Source: Aurantiacibacter sp. D1-12 (GTDB lineage Bacteria > Pseudomonadota > Alphaproteobacteria > Sphingomonadales > Sphingomonadaceae). Taken from it: a DNA stretch of 64,000 nucleotides. Below the pieces are notes generated by a model. The model did not search any database and was not told the DNA's origin. It was given only the letters and a program-made list of their open reading frames with translations. Each line of letters opens with the position of its first letter. Positions within the stretch are counted from its first letter, which is position 1. Positions 36,873-46,151 of this stretch are shown piece after piece. The stretch spans positions 62,001 to 126,000 of the forward strand of contig NZ_JAPJZJ010000002.1 of the NCBI RefSeq assembly GCF_028858515.1, read 5' to 3'. Made by a program: the position numbers and the translations under genes.

Positions 36873-37973
36873 ATGGACAAGAAGAAGCTCATTTTGCTCG
36901 TAGGGGCACTGGTCATCGCGATCGGTACCGCTCTTGCTGCCCGGAGCATGTTCGCCGGCGCGGCAGCGCCTGAAGTTGAAGCTGCCGAACCCGAGCCCCA
37001 AGGCCCGAAAGTGCTGGTTGCCAAGCGCAGCCTGCCGGTTGGCACGATTATCACTGCAGATGCCGTCGCTTATCAGCTGTGGCCGCAGGAACTGGTGCAG
37101 GATGCCTACTTCATTGATGGCGAAGCCGACATGGAACAGCTACTCGGCACGGTTGTGCGTAATGGCATGACTGCCGGTGAGCCGGTGACCCAGGGTTCGC
37201 TTGTGTCACCTGGCGACCGCGGCTTCCTGGCTGCTGCGCTTGGCCCGGGCATGCGCGCTGTGACCGTTCCGGTATCGGCTCGTACGGGTGTTGCAGGCTT
37301 CGTCTTTCCTGGTGACCGCGTTGACATGGTTCTGACGCAGACTGTTGCTGGCGGCAACGATGGCCCGGCACTGCAGACTTCGGAAACGATCCTGACGAAC
37401 CTTCGCGTTCTGGCAACCGACCAGTCGACCGAAACCACGACGACCGAAGACGGTCGCACCGTGGTTCGCGCATTCCGCACGGTGACGCTGGAAGTAACAC
37501 CGCGCATCGCCGAGAAGATCGCCGTGGCGCAGACCATCGGTACGATCAGCCTCGCACTGCGTTCGATCGCTGACAACCAGACCGAACTGGAGCGCGCTAT
37601 TGCCTCTGGCGATATCGAACTGCCTGACAATGCGACGCCGGAACAGGAAGAAGCCCTGCTTCGTTCTGCCACGGCCCGCCCGGGTGAAAGCGCCAGTACC
37701 TTTGTGACTGGTGGTGACGTGTCGCGTTTCCAGCGCAGCTCTGTCCCGACCCAGCGTAACGCTGCCCCGCAGCAGCAGAACGCCGGTCCGGTAGCCCCGG
37801 CTTTCAACGGCGCTCCCGCCGTGCCGCAAGGTCCCACGGTTCGCGTGACCCGCGGTCAGAGCACCACTGTTGAGTCTGTTGACCGCGGCGCGGGTGCGCT
37901 GCTGGATCGCCAGGCCGGCGCAATGGGTGAAGGCGCTCGCGTCGCACCTGTTGGCATGACTACGCTGCGGTGA
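36873..37973 (+). CDS. cpaB: Flp pilus assembly protein CpaB/RcpC
   Basis: 366 residues: an N-terminal membrane anchor (KKLILLVGALVIAIGTALAA), a SAF domain (VLVAKRSLPVGTIITADAV) and an RcpC-type domain (GMRAVTVPVSARTGVAGFVF, PGDRVDMVLTQTV), then a Gln/Pro/Ala-rich C-terminal tail. Periplasmic part of the Tad apparatus, thought to contact the secretin. Seventy-five bases after cpaA. Confidence 0.94.
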   Translation: MDKKKLILLVGALVIAIGTALAARSMFAGAAAPEVEAAEPEPQGPKVLVAKRSLPVGTIITADAVAYQLWPQELVQDAYFIDGEADMEQLLGTVVRNGMTAGEPVTQGSLVSPGDRGFLAAALGPGMRAVTVPVSARTGVAGFVFPGDRVDMVLTQTVAGGNDGPALQTSETILTNLRVLATDQSTETTTTEDGRTVVRAFRTVTLEVTPRIAEKIAVAQTIGTISLALRSIADNQTELERAIASGDIELPDNATPEQEEALLRSATARPGESASTFVTGGDVSRFQRSSVPTQRNAAPQQQNAGPVAPAFNGAPAVPQGPTVRVTRGQSTTVESVDRGAGALLDRQAGAMGEGARVAPVGMTTLR

Positions 37974-38041
37974 TCGCCATGAACCAGACACACCAACCTA
38001 TCCACCAGACTTCCAACGGAACTCCTCCGAAAGGCAAGACT

Positions 38042-39631
38042 ATGACCAGCCGTCTTATGAAGACAGTTATGAGTGCCGCAGTTGCACTCACCCCGCTGGC
38101 AATGCTGCCGGCCGCTCCGGCCCAGGCCCAGACTGTTGCACCGGCGCAGGACCTCGTCCTGTCGATCGGACGCGGCGAACTGGTGACGGTGCCCGGCAAT
38201 ATGGCCGACATCTTCGTCGCCAACGATTCAGTTGCCGACGTTCAGGTAAAGTCGCAGCGTCAGCTCTATATCTTCGGCCTTTCGGGCGGCGAGACCACGA
38301 TTTACGCCAGCAACGCTGCCGGCGATATCATCTGGTCTGCCAATGTCCGCGTTGGTTCGAACATTGACAGCATCGACCAGATGCTTGCCCTCGCCATGCC
38401 TGAAGCAAACGTGTCGGTTGCCACCATGGGCACCAACACGGTGCTGCTGACCGGCACCGTGGCTGCTCCTGAAGATGCTGCCGAGGCAGAACGTCTGGTG
38501 CAGGCATTCGTTGGCGATGGCGCCAATGTTATTTCGCGCCTTCGCACTGCCACTCCGCTGCAGGTGATGCTGCGCGTCCGTTTTGCTGAAGTCAGCCGCT
38601 CGCTGGTTCGCAATATCGGTGCAAACCTTACCAGCATTGATAGCTCTGGTGGTTTCCAGTTTGGTGTCGGCACGGGCCGTGAGGGCTTCTTCACCGGCGG
38701 TGATGGTCTCGGCGCGCTGGGTGTGGGCAATACGCCTACCGGACTGCGGCCTGACCCGAACAATCCCGGCCAGTTCCTTGATGCAAACGGCACCACTATC
38801 AATCCGCTCTCACCGGGCGGTACGATCGCCGGTGTCGGTGAGTTCCTCGGCCTCGATCTGCTTGGCGCTCTGGACCTTGGGGAACGCCGCGGTCTGGTAA
38901 CGACCCTTTCCGAGCCGACGCTTGTTGCTCTGTCGGGTGAAACCGCAGAATTCCTTGCCGGTGGTGAATTCCCGATCCCGCTTTCGCAGGGCCTGGGTAC
39001 CACCACCGTACAGTATCGCGACTTCGGTGTGAGCCTGTCTTACACCCCGACAGTTCTCGCCAATGGCCGCATTTCGATGCGCGTTCGCCCGGAAGTTTCC
39101 GAACTTTCGACACAGGGCTCGGTTGTCCTCAACGGCTTCCAGATCCCCGCGTTGACGATCCGCCGTGCGGAAACCTCGATCGAGCTCGGCTCAGGCGAAA
39201 GCTTCATGATCGCCGGCCTGATGCAGAACAATGCACAGAGCACCGTGGACCAGATCCCTGGTGTGGGTGACATGCCAATCATCGGCAACCTGTTCCGCTC
39301 GCGCGAGTTCCGTCGCGGCGAGACCGAACTGGTGATCGTTGTGACGCCGTATCTGGTAGAGCCGGTCAATGATCGTGACATCCGCTTGCCGACCGATGGA
39401 TTCGGTGTTCCGGGCGCTGCTGCGCAGACGATACTGGGGCGGGAAATCAACGGTTCTGTCCCAAGCGAGCGTCCGATGCCGAGCCCGGCAAACGGTTCGC
39501 CTGCCGGCCCGGATCTGAGCATTCGTGAACAAGACGGTGCAGCACTTGCCAGTGGCGAAACTGCCAATGGCGCTGCACCCCAATCTGCCGCGGCAGCACT
39601 GCCCGGCTTCAGCTTCGACAGTGGAGAGTGA
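38042..39631 (+). CDS. cpaC: Flp pilus secretin CpaC/RcpA
   Basis: 529 residues from the ATG at 38042, which has a GAAAGG upstream and begins a good signal peptide (MTSRLMKTVMSAAVALTPLA, cleavage after AQAQ). Starts at 37970 or 37979 would add 21-24 polar residues. The pilus-assembly N-domain (GRGELVTVPGNMADIFVAN) and BON-like repeat precede the secretin domain with GGEFPIPLSQ and QNNAQSTVDQIPGVGDMPII. It forms the outer-membrane pore. A Pro/Ala-rich tail ends the protein. Confidence 0.94.
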   Translation: MTSRLMKTVMSAAVALTPLAMLPAAPAQAQTVAPAQDLVLSIGRGELVTVPGNMADIFVANDSVADVQVKSQRQLYIFGLSGGETTIYASNAAGDIIWSANVRVGSNIDSIDQMLALAMPEANVSVATMGTNTVLLTGTVAAPEDAAEAERLVQAFVGDGANVISRLRTATPLQVMLRVRFAEVSRSLVRNIGANLTSIDSSGGFQFGVGTGREGFFTGGDGLGALGVGNTPTGLRPDPNNPGQFLDANGTTINPLSPGGTIAGVGEFLGLDLLGALDLGERRGLVTTLSEPTLVALSGETAEFLAGGEFPIPLSQGLGTTTVQYRDFGVSLSYTPTVLANGRISMRVRPEVSELSTQGSVVLNGFQIPALTIRRAETSIELGSGESFMIAGLMQNNAQSTVDQIPGVGDMPIIGNLFRSREFRRGETELVIVVTPYLVEPVNDRDIRLPTDGFGVPGAAAQTILGREINGSVPSERPMPSPANGSPAGPDLSIREQDGAALASGETANGAAPQSAAAALPGFSFDSGE

Positions 39632-39636
39632 ACGCC

Positions 39637-40296
39637 ATGACTATTCGTAACAAACGCTACGCCGCATCGGCTCTGGCGCTTTCGCTCGGCCTTGGCCTTT
39701 CCGCCTGCGGTACGTTGAACGAAGGGCCGCAGAACATGACGCTCTACAGCGTCAACCAGCCGGTTGTAGAACGCCAGAACTACACGCTCGACCTGGGCAG
39801 CAATGCCAGCGGTCTGTCGGTTCCGGAGCAGGCTCGTCTTGCTGACTGGTTCGAGACGCTGGACGTTGGATATGGCGACCGCATCGCCGTGGATGATCCG
39901 GCTGCCAGCCCGGCCGTCCGTGAAGATGTGGCCGCAGTCGCCAGCCGCTTCGGGCTTCTGCTCAGCGAAAGTGCACCGGTCACCAATGGCTATGTCGATC
40001 CCGGCAATATCCGCGTGGTCGTCAGTCGCTCGATGGCGCATGTACCGGGATGCCCGAACTGGCGCGACCAGTACGGCATCAACCAGGGCAACCAGACCTC
40101 GCCCGGATATGGCTGCGCCGTGAACAGCAACATTGCTGCGATGGTCGCCGATCCGGAGCACCTGCTCAACGGCGCTTCGGGTACCGGTGAAACAACCATC
40201 ATGACATCGAACCGCGCAATTGGTGCGTACCGCGATGCCCAACCAAGTGGTGGCGGCGGCACCAATCTGCCTGAAGTATCGTCGGAAGGAGGCTGA
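39637..40296 (+). CDS. cpaD: Flp pilus lipoprotein CpaD/TadE-locus pilotin-like
   Basis: 219 residues with a lipoprotein signal (LSLGLGLSACG). The CpaD family signature is seen in VVVSRSMAHVPGCPNWRD and GYGCAVNSNIAAMVADPEHLL, and the protein ends in a Gly-rich tail. CpaD is an outer-membrane lipoprotein that may help the secretin. The ATG at 39637 is 5 bases after the cpaC stop. Confidence 0.92.
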   Translation: MTIRNKRYAASALALSLGLGLSACGTLNEGPQNMTLYSVNQPVVERQNYTLDLGSNASGLSVPEQARLADWFETLDVGYGDRIAVDDPAASPAVREDVAAVASRFGLLLSESAPVTNGYVDPGNIRVVVSRSMAHVPGCPNWRDQYGINQGNQTSPGYGCAVNSNIAAMVADPEHLLNGASGTGETTIMTSNRAIGAYRDAQPSGGGGTNLPEVSSEGG

Positions 40297-40300
40297 TCCT

Positions 40301-41596
40301 ATGAGTAACTGGAAACCCGGACCGCTCGGAAATCGTGAGCCGTTCTCCGCCTTCATCTGCGACGACAGCGCCTTGGATGCGCTTCGCCCGGTGGTTATCG
40401 AAATGGGCTGGAAGCCCGAGAAGTGCAACAAGGGCGGACTACGCAACGCAATCCAGTCCCTGTCCATCTCGGCCAGCCCGGCGATTCTGATGGTCGACCT
40501 GTCGGAAAGCGGTGACCCGCTCAACGACATCAACGCCCTTGCCGAGGTTTGCGAACCCGGAACGGTGGTGATCGCAGTCGGCCAGGTGAACGATGTTCGT
40601 CTGTATCGTGACCTGATTGCCAGCGGCATTCACGACTATCTGCTCAAGCCGCTTTCGGCGAGCCAGCTGCGTGATGCGCTGACCCAAGCCCAGGCCGTCT
40701 TCTCTTCTCCGCGTGGCGGTGGTGAAGGCGAGCAGGAGCACGAGCATATTTCGACTGCTGTGGTCGGCACCCGTGGCGGCGTTGGTGCCTCCACTCTCGC
40801 CACCTCGCTGGCATGGTTGTTCTCGATCGAGCACGAGCGTTCCACCGCTCTGCTGGATCTGGACGTCCACTTCGGCACCGGCGCGCTTTCGCTCGATCTC
40901 GAGCCGGGCCGTGGCCTGACCGATGCCATCGAGAACCCGAGCCGTATTGACGGTCTGTTTATCGAACGTGCGATGATCCGCGCCAACGATAACCTCGCCA
41001 TCATGTCGGCCGAGGCACCGATCAACTCTCCGTTGATGACCGACGGCACCGCCTTCGTTCAGCTCGAAGAGGAGTTCCGTCAGGCTTTCGACATGACGGT
41101 GATCGATCTACCGCGCAACATGCTGATCAACTTCCCGCATCTGCTGACCGAAGTGAATGTGGTGACGCTGGTTACCGAGCTTTCGCTGGCATCGGCACGC
41201 GATACGATCCGTATCCTGTCGTGGCTGAAGCAGAACGCTCCGGGTGCGCATCCGATGATCGTGTGCAACAAGATGCAGTCGGGCGCTGCCGAAATCAGCA
41301 AGGCTGACTTCGAAGCCTCGATCGAGCGCAAGATCAACTTCCAGATCAACATGGATCAGAAAGCGGCGGCCAATGCTGCCAAGCTGGGGCAGACCTTCAT
41401 CGAAGCCAACAAGTCTTCGAAGACCGTCAGCCCGATCCGTGAAATCGGCAAGACCATTGTCGGCGTGTCCGACGATGACGGTGCTTCACTGGAAGAAAGC
41501 GGCAAGAAGTCTTCTCCGCTTGGCAAGTTTGACCTCAAGTCGCTTCTTGGCGGCGCGAAGAAGGACAAGCCTGCACAGCCAGTTGACGCCGAATGA
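40301..41596 (+). CDS. cpaE: CpaE/TadZ, Flp pilus localisation ATPase-like protein
   Basis: 431 residues: a receiver-like N-terminal domain (about 15-130, with the LLKPLSASQLRDAL end) and a ParA/MinD-fold C-terminal domain. The P-loop reads GTRGGVGASTLATSLAW, where both lysines of the deviant Walker A motif are replaced (Arg and Ala), so ATP hydrolysis may be weak or absent. DLDVHFGTGALSLDLEP follows. CpaE/TadZ places the pilus machine at the pole. Strong GGAAGGAGG precedes the ATG. In other Tad loci cpaF follows; here it does not. Confidence 0.92.
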   Translation: MSNWKPGPLGNREPFSAFICDDSALDALRPVVIEMGWKPEKCNKGGLRNAIQSLSISASPAILMVDLSESGDPLNDINALAEVCEPGTVVIAVGQVNDVRLYRDLIASGIHDYLLKPLSASQLRDALTQAQAVFSSPRGGGEGEQEHEHISTAVVGTRGGVGASTLATSLAWLFSIEHERSTALLDLDVHFGTGALSLDLEPGRGLTDAIENPSRIDGLFIERAMIRANDNLAIMSAEAPINSPLMTDGTAFVQLEEEFRQAFDMTVIDLPRNMLINFPHLLTEVNVVTLVTELSLASARDTIRILSWLKQNAPGAHPMIVCNKMQSGAAEISKADFEASIERKINFQINMDQKAAANAAKLGQTFIEANKSSKTVSPIREIGKTIVGVSDDDGASLEESGKKSSPLGKFDLKSLLGGAKKDKPAQPVDAE

Positions 41597-41680
41597 GGAT
41601 GACGGGGCGGGTCCTGGCACTCGCCACTCGCCCCTTCACCCTCACCTGAATTGAATTCTGAATAAGAGAGAAGGCGGATA
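41597..41680 (+). other. 84-base gap where cpaF is normally found
   Basis: Between the cpaE stop and the tadB ATG there is no remnant of a CpaF/TadA ATPase, only a GC-rich stretch and an AGAGAAGG Shine-Dalgarno for tadB. The gap has no obvious terminator or repeat. Confidence 0.8.
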
Positions 41681-42652
41681 ATGAACATCATCCAGCTCCT
41701 GCTTGTGGCCGGTGGCCTGATGGGATTGATGATCCTTGGCTATGTCCTGCTGAACGGCAAGTCGCCGAGCAAGGAAGGCCAACGTCGGCTCGAGGCCGTT
41801 CGCTATCGCCACTCTGAAAGCACGACTGACAAGGTTGAAAGCCAGCTGAAAAAAGCCATTGCCGCGCGCAAGCCCAAGCAGTTCAAGGCTGCAGGTGCCA
41901 GCTCGCGCCTGGAGGCACTTGAGCTGCGGCTCAGCCGGACAGGTATGGGCTGGACGCTGCAAAAGTATCTCTACGCCTCGCTCGGTCTGGCCGTTGCCAT
42001 TACCGCACTGATGTATCTGAAGACCGGCGCCGCCCTGCTTTCGCTGGGCATCGGCATGGTAATCGGTGCCGGCATCCCGCACTTTGTCGTCGGTCACTTT
42101 ATCAAGCGCCGCACCAACCAGTTTAACGCGAAGTTTCCGGACGGGATCGAACTGCTGGTGCGTGGTCTACGATCGGGCCTGCCGGTAGCCGAAACACTTT
42201 CCGTTGTCGGACAGGAAGTTCCCGGCCCTGTCGGCGTTGAATTCCGCCAGGTGGTGGAACGCATCAAAATCGGCCGAACGATGGAAGAATCGCTGCAGGA
42301 ATCGGCTGACAAGCTTGGCACTGCGGAATTCCAGTTCTTCGTCATCACCCTCGCCATTCAGCGCGAGACCGGTGGTAATCTGGCGGAGACGCTCTCCAAC
42401 CTTGCGGACGTGCTCCGCAAGCGCGCTCAGATGAAGCTGAAGATCAAGGCAATGAGCTCTGAATCCAAGGCATCCGCCTATATCGTTGGCGCCCTGCCCT
42501 TCATCGTGTTCGGCATGATCTACTGGATCAACCCGAGCTACATCGGCGGCTTCTTTGAAGATGAGCGCCTGATCGTAACCGGCCTGTTTGGCCTCGTCTG
42601 GATGAGCATCGGCGCCTTTATCATGGCCAAGATGGTCAGCTTCGAAATCTAA
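41681..42652 (+). CDS. tadB: Flp pilus inner-membrane platform protein TadB
   Basis: 323 residues of the GspF/TadB family: an N-terminal membrane helix (QLLLVAGGLMGLMILGYVLL), a cytoplasmic basic region, two central helices near residues 95-130, the T2SSF domain (FPDGIELLVRGLRSGLPVAE, FFVITLAIQRETGGNLAETL) and two C-terminal helices. Forms the assembly platform with TadC. A motor ATPase should engage this complex but is not encoded here. Confidence 0.95.
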   Translation: MNIIQLLLVAGGLMGLMILGYVLLNGKSPSKEGQRRLEAVRYRHSESTTDKVESQLKKAIAARKPKQFKAAGASSRLEALELRLSRTGMGWTLQKYLYASLGLAVAITALMYLKTGAALLSLGIGMVIGAGIPHFVVGHFIKRRTNQFNAKFPDGIELLVRGLRSGLPVAETLSVVGQEVPGPVGVEFRQVVERIKIGRTMEESLQESADKLGTAEFQFFVITLAIQRETGGNLAETLSNLADVLRKRAQMKLKIKAMSSESKASAYIVGALPFIVFGMIYWINPSYIGGFFEDERLIVTGLFGLVWMSIGAFIMAKMVSFEI

Positions 42653-42664
42653 GGGGAGAGGAAG

Positions 42665-43696
42665 ATGTTGAATATTCTTAGCCTTGCCCCGCAAAGCGGC
42701 CCCACTCTTCTGGGTGTGGACGTGGTGCTTGTCGGCACGATCCTTGTCGGAATCGCGGCTATTGCCACCATGATGGCAATCTATGCCGCCGTGACGGTGA
42801 AGGATCCGATGGCCAAGCGCGTCAAGGCGCTGAACGAGCGTCGGAACGAGCTGAAGACAGGCATGCTTACCCAGTCTGCCAAGAAGCGGCAGAGCCTGGT
42901 CCGCAAGACCGACACGACCGAAAAGATGAAAGACACGCTGCAGGGCATGAAGGTCCTGCAGGAAGATCAGGTCAAGGATGTGCAGCAAAAGCTGGCGCAG
43001 GCCGGTTTCCGCAACAAGGAAATGGCCGTCGTCATCATCTTTGCACGCATGGTCCTGCCTGTTGTGCTTGGCCTCGCCGGCGTCGTCATGTTCTATTGGA
43101 CCGACATGTTCCCTGACTGGGGTAGCACAAAGCGTTTCCTCGGTTTCGCCGGTCTGGTGATCGCCGGGTACAAAGGCCCTGAAACCTATCTGAAGAACAT
43201 CGCCAACAAGCGCACAAAGATGATCCAGAAGGGTCTTCCCGATGCGCTGGACCTGCTGGTGATCTGTGCTGAAGCCGGTTTGACGGTGGACGCTGCCTTC
43301 AACCGCGTCGCTCGCGAGCTTGGCCGCGCCTATCCGGAATTGGGTGACGAATTTGCTCTGACCGCAATCGAGCTGTCCTTCCTGACCGAGCGTCGCCAGG
43401 CTTTCGAGAACCTCGCCTACCGCGTGGATCTGGAAGCTGTTCGCGGCGTGGTCACCACCATGATCCAGACCGAGCGTTATGGTACACCGCTGGCATCCGC
43501 CCTGCGCGTGCTGTCGGCCGAATTCCGCAACGAGCGCATGATGCGCGCCGAGGAAAAGGCCGCCCGTCTGCCAGCGATCATGACGGTTCCGCTGATCCTG
43601 TTCATTCTGCCCGTGCTGTTTATCGTTATTCTCGGCCCGGCAGCCTGCTCGATTGGCGATGCATTCTCGGGCGATGGTCCCGGAAGCAACAATTGA
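42665..43696 (+). CDS. tadC: Flp pilus inner-membrane platform protein TadC
   Basis: 343 residues, second GspF-type platform protein. Features: N-terminal helix (VVLVGTILVGIAAIATMMA), a charged cytoplasmic region, central helices, then LPDALDLLVICAEAGLTVDA and a closing pair of hydrophobic segments (IMTVPLILFILPVLFIVIL). Twelve bases after tadB; ends the operon before a strong terminator. The minor pseudopilin genes tadE, tadF and tadG are also absent here. Confidence 0.95.
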   Translation: MLNILSLAPQSGPTLLGVDVVLVGTILVGIAAIATMMAIYAAVTVKDPMAKRVKALNERRNELKTGMLTQSAKKRQSLVRKTDTTEKMKDTLQGMKVLQEDQVKDVQQKLAQAGFRNKEMAVVIIFARMVLPVVLGLAGVVMFYWTDMFPDWGSTKRFLGFAGLVIAGYKGPETYLKNIANKRTKMIQKGLPDALDLLVICAEAGLTVDAAFNRVARELGRAYPELGDEFALTAIELSFLTERRQAFENLAYRVDLEAVRGVVTTMIQTERYGTPLASALRVLSAEFRNERMMRAEEKAARLPAIMTVPLILFILPVLFIVILGPAACSIGDAFSGDGPGSNN

Positions 43697-43745
43697 TCGG
43701 CAACGGCTGATCCAGCACCGCGTACCGATCAGGTACTCGCAAGAG

Positions 43746-43780
43746 AAAACCCCGCAGGAGCGATCCGCGCGGGGTTTTTT
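43746..43780. terminator. Hairpin terminator of the Tad operon
   Basis: AAAACCCCGC and GCGGGGTTTTTT enclose an 11- to 13-base loop, with six T on the plus strand and four on the minus. It separates tadC from the convergent MarR gene. Confidence 0.9.
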
Positions 43781-43808
43781 CTTTGCCGGTTCGGCCGGCA
43801 AAGTTCGT

Positions 43809-44267
43809 TTAGGAAAGCTCGTCTCCGGTCAATTCTTCTGCCCGCTCGCGCGAGCGATGGAGCAGCGTACGCAGCAATTCCAGTTCATCCGGGGAGAAAC
43901 CTTCAAACAGCTTCGCTTCCATTTCCAGCGCAATCGGCATGATTTCGGCATGCATCGCGCGCCCTTCTGCCGTCAGATCGAGGAGATGCGATCTCCCGTC
44001 CTGCTCATTCGGAGTGCGCTGCGCCAGACCACGCTCTTCAAGAACCTTGCAGGCGCGGTTGACCGCGACCTTGTCCATCAGAGTACGCTTGGTGAGGTCA
44101 CGCTGCGTCATCGCTCCGGCATCGCCGAGAATTGCCATCACGCGCCATTCGGGAATGCTCAGCCCCCAGCGCTGACGGTACTCCATAGCAATCCGGTTGC
44201 TGACCGCATTGGACGCGAGCGAAAGCTGGTATGGTAGAAATCTCGAAAGGTGGCTGGCTGGTTGCAT
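43809..44267 (-). CDS. MarR-family transcriptional regulator
   Basis: 152 residues with the MarR winged helix: LSIPEWRVMAILGDAG, MTQRDLTKRTLMDKVAVNR, LEERGLAQRTPNEQDGRSH and a C-terminal dimer helix ending EELTGDELS. The ATG at 44267 gives the normal family length; the longer frame to 44414 adds a Cys-rich run not seen in MarR proteins. Downstream of SDR and mtnP on the same strand with a 68-base gap; ligand unknown. Confidence 0.9.
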   Translation of the reverse strand: MQPASHLSRFLPYQLSLASNAVSNRIAMEYRQRWGLSIPEWRVMAILGDAGAMTQRDLTKRTLMDKVAVNRACKVLEERGLAQRTPNEQDGRSHLLDLTAEGRAMHAEIMPIALEMEAKLFEGFSPDELELLRTLLHRSRERAEELTGDELS

Positions 44268-44335
44268 AGGTAACGACTTTGGGCAAATCGGTCGTCCAAT
44301 GCAAGCATCCTTGCGGCCATGCGCGGTTTCGGGAC

Positions 44336-45223
44336 TTAATCCTTCGCCTTTGCAAACAAATCGATCACCCGTCCGGCGACAGCATCGAGCCGTGTGGTCG
44401 CAGCAATATCCCACTTCTCTCGCGGCGTAACGATAGCAGTATCAAGAACGGTATCGATCGGACTGGCCTTGCGCACCTTGGGAAGCGCGGCCGCAAATTC
44501 AGCCAACATTGCGCGAGCATTCTCTGCATTGGTGGACATGAGCTTCATAATGTCGGCAACGTCGACATCACCGTCTGGCTCACGCCAGCAGTCATAATCT
44601 GTAACCATCCCCACAAGAGCATAAGGCAGCTCCGCCTCACGGGCGAGCCGTGCTTCGGGCATGGCGGTCATGCCAATAACCGTGGCACCCCAGTCGCGGA
44701 ACATGAAGCTTTCCGCACGGGTAGAGAACTGCGGCCCTTCGATCGCGACATAGATACCGTTTTCGTGCACCGTCGCCCCGGCCTTGTCGCTTGCCTTGGC
44801 GGCCATAGTTGCCATGCGTGGGCAGACCGGATCCGCAAGCGGGACATGCGCAACGACACCATTACCGAAGAAACTGCGTTCGCGCCCGACAGTCCGGTCA
44901 ATAAGCTGGTCGACCACGACAAAGTGCCCGGGCTCGTACTCCTCTTTCAGGCTGCCAATGGCAGAGATCGCGAGCAGATCGGTGACACCGCAGCGCTTGA
45001 GCGCATCGATATTGGCGCGGTAATTCACATGGCTGGGAGACAGGCGATGCCCATCACCATGGCGGGCAATGAAGGAGAACTGCACACCGCCGATCTTACC
45101 GGTGACGACAGGTCCGGACGGATCGCCAAAGGCACTGTTCACGGCAATTTCCTGCGCATCTTCCAGCGCGCCCGGATCGTAGAGCCCCGAACCGCCGATC
45201 ACTCCGATGTGCCAATTGGCCAT
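44336..45223 (-). CDS. mtnP: S-methyl-5'-thioadenosine phosphorylase
   Basis: 295 residues; splits methylthioadenosine into adenine and methylthioribose-1-phosphate for methionine salvage. Motifs: VIGGSGLYDP, FIARHGDGHRLSPSHVNYRA (phosphate and base site), VVVDQLIDRT, VAIEGPQFSTRAES and GMTAMPEARLAREAELPYA. AGGAG stands 8 bases before the ATG at 45223. Twenty-six bases after the SDR gene. Confidence 0.95.
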   Translation of the reverse strand: MANWHIGVIGGSGLYDPGALEDAQEIAVNSAFGDPSGPVVTGKIGGVQFSFIARHGDGHRLSPSHVNYRANIDALKRCGVTDLLAISAIGSLKEEYEPGHFVVVDQLIDRTVGRERSFFGNGVVAHVPLADPVCPRMATMAAKASDKAGATVHENGIYVAIEGPQFSTRAESFMFRDWGATVIGMTAMPEARLAREAELPYALVGMVTDYDCWREPDGDVDVADIMKLMSTNAENARAMLAEFAAALPKVRKASPIDTVLDTAIVTPREKWDIAATTRLDAVAGRVIDLFAKAKD

Positions 45224-45249
45224 GCTCAATTCTCCTGACGCAGATCGCC

Positions 45250-46035
45250 TTACTTGGGCGGCATTCTGATGGCGCCATCCAACCTTACGCATTCACCGTT
45301 AAAATAGCCCGTCTCCACCATAAAGCAGACAAGCGAAGCATATTCCGCCGGATCGCCCAGCCGCTTCGGGAAAGGAACCGCTTCAGCGAGCGCGGCCTGC
45401 GCTTTCTCGGGCAATCCAGCGAGCATCGGCGTGCCGAAGATGCCCGGCAGGATGGCGTTGACGCGGATGCCGTCTCCCATCAGGTCGCGCGCCATCGGAA
45501 GCGTCATGCCCTTCACCGCAGCCTTGGATGCCGCATAGGCAATCTGACCGATCTGGCCATCTTCCGCAGCCACAGAGGCGGTGTTGACGATGCATCCGTG
45601 CTCACCGTTGGCGTCCAGCGGTTCGGTGGCCATCATGCCTTCAGCGGCCTTGGCGCAGCACAGGAATGTGCCCGACACATTGATACGCATGGCGGCATCA
45701 AATTTGGCGAGGGGCAAGTGCGAGAGCGCCCCGGTCTCACGATCACGTTTCACAATCTTGCCGACCGGAGCGATGCCGGCGCAGTTGACCAGAACACGTT
45801 CCTGGCCGTGCGCGGCCCGCGCGCCCTCGAAACCGGCAGTGACCGATCCCTCGTCCGTTACATCGACGGTGAAGAAAGCGCCGCCAATCTCGCGCGCTAC
45901 CTCTTCGCCGCGTTCGGCATTCATGTCGAACAGCGCGACCTTGGCGCCCCTGGCTGCAAGCGCACGTGCCGTCGCTTCACCAAGCCCGGATGCACCGCCG
46001 GTTACGATTGCGGCAATGGAACTGTCGATCTTCAT
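45250..46035 (-). CDS. Short-chain dehydrogenase, 3-hydroxyacyl-CoA dehydrogenase type 2-like
   Basis: 261 residues. The NAD-binding motif is IVTGGASGLGEATARALA, followed by LFDMNAERG, NCAGIAP, the catalytic Ser segment and YAASKAAVKGMTLPMARDL, ending in GECVRLDGAIRM. The sequence pattern resembles human HSD17B10-type 3-hydroxy-2-methylbutyryl-CoA dehydrogenases involved in fatty acid or isoleucine breakdown; exact substrate is inferred. The ATG at 46035 has GGGAG upstream. Confidence 0.9.
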   Translation of the reverse strand: MKIDSSIAAIVTGGASGLGEATARALAARGAKVALFDMNAERGEEVAREIGGAFFTVDVTDEGSVTAGFEGARAAHGQERVLVNCAGIAPVGKIVKRDRETGALSHLPLAKFDAAMRINVSGTFLCCAKAAEGMMATEPLDANGEHGCIVNTASVAAEDGQIGQIAYAASKAAVKGMTLPMARDLMGDGIRVNAILPGIFGTPMLAGLPEKAQAALAEAVPFPKRLGDPAEYASLVCFMVETGYFNGECVRLDGAIRMPPK

Positions 46036-46151
46036 AGTGGCTCCCTTTCGTCCATCCATGCGGGGACGCAGCAATATCAGTCACCATGGCTCCTAAACAG
46101 CGCGGAGTGTGGGTCAAGGCAAGCCGCGCCAAAAACGGTGCTGCAAAAGAG

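Noticed and set aside
37970-38041. Longer CpaC from GTG at 37970 or ATG at 37979
   Set aside because: It would put 21-24 polar residues before a standard signal peptide; ATG at 38042 with its own Shine-Dalgarno is better.
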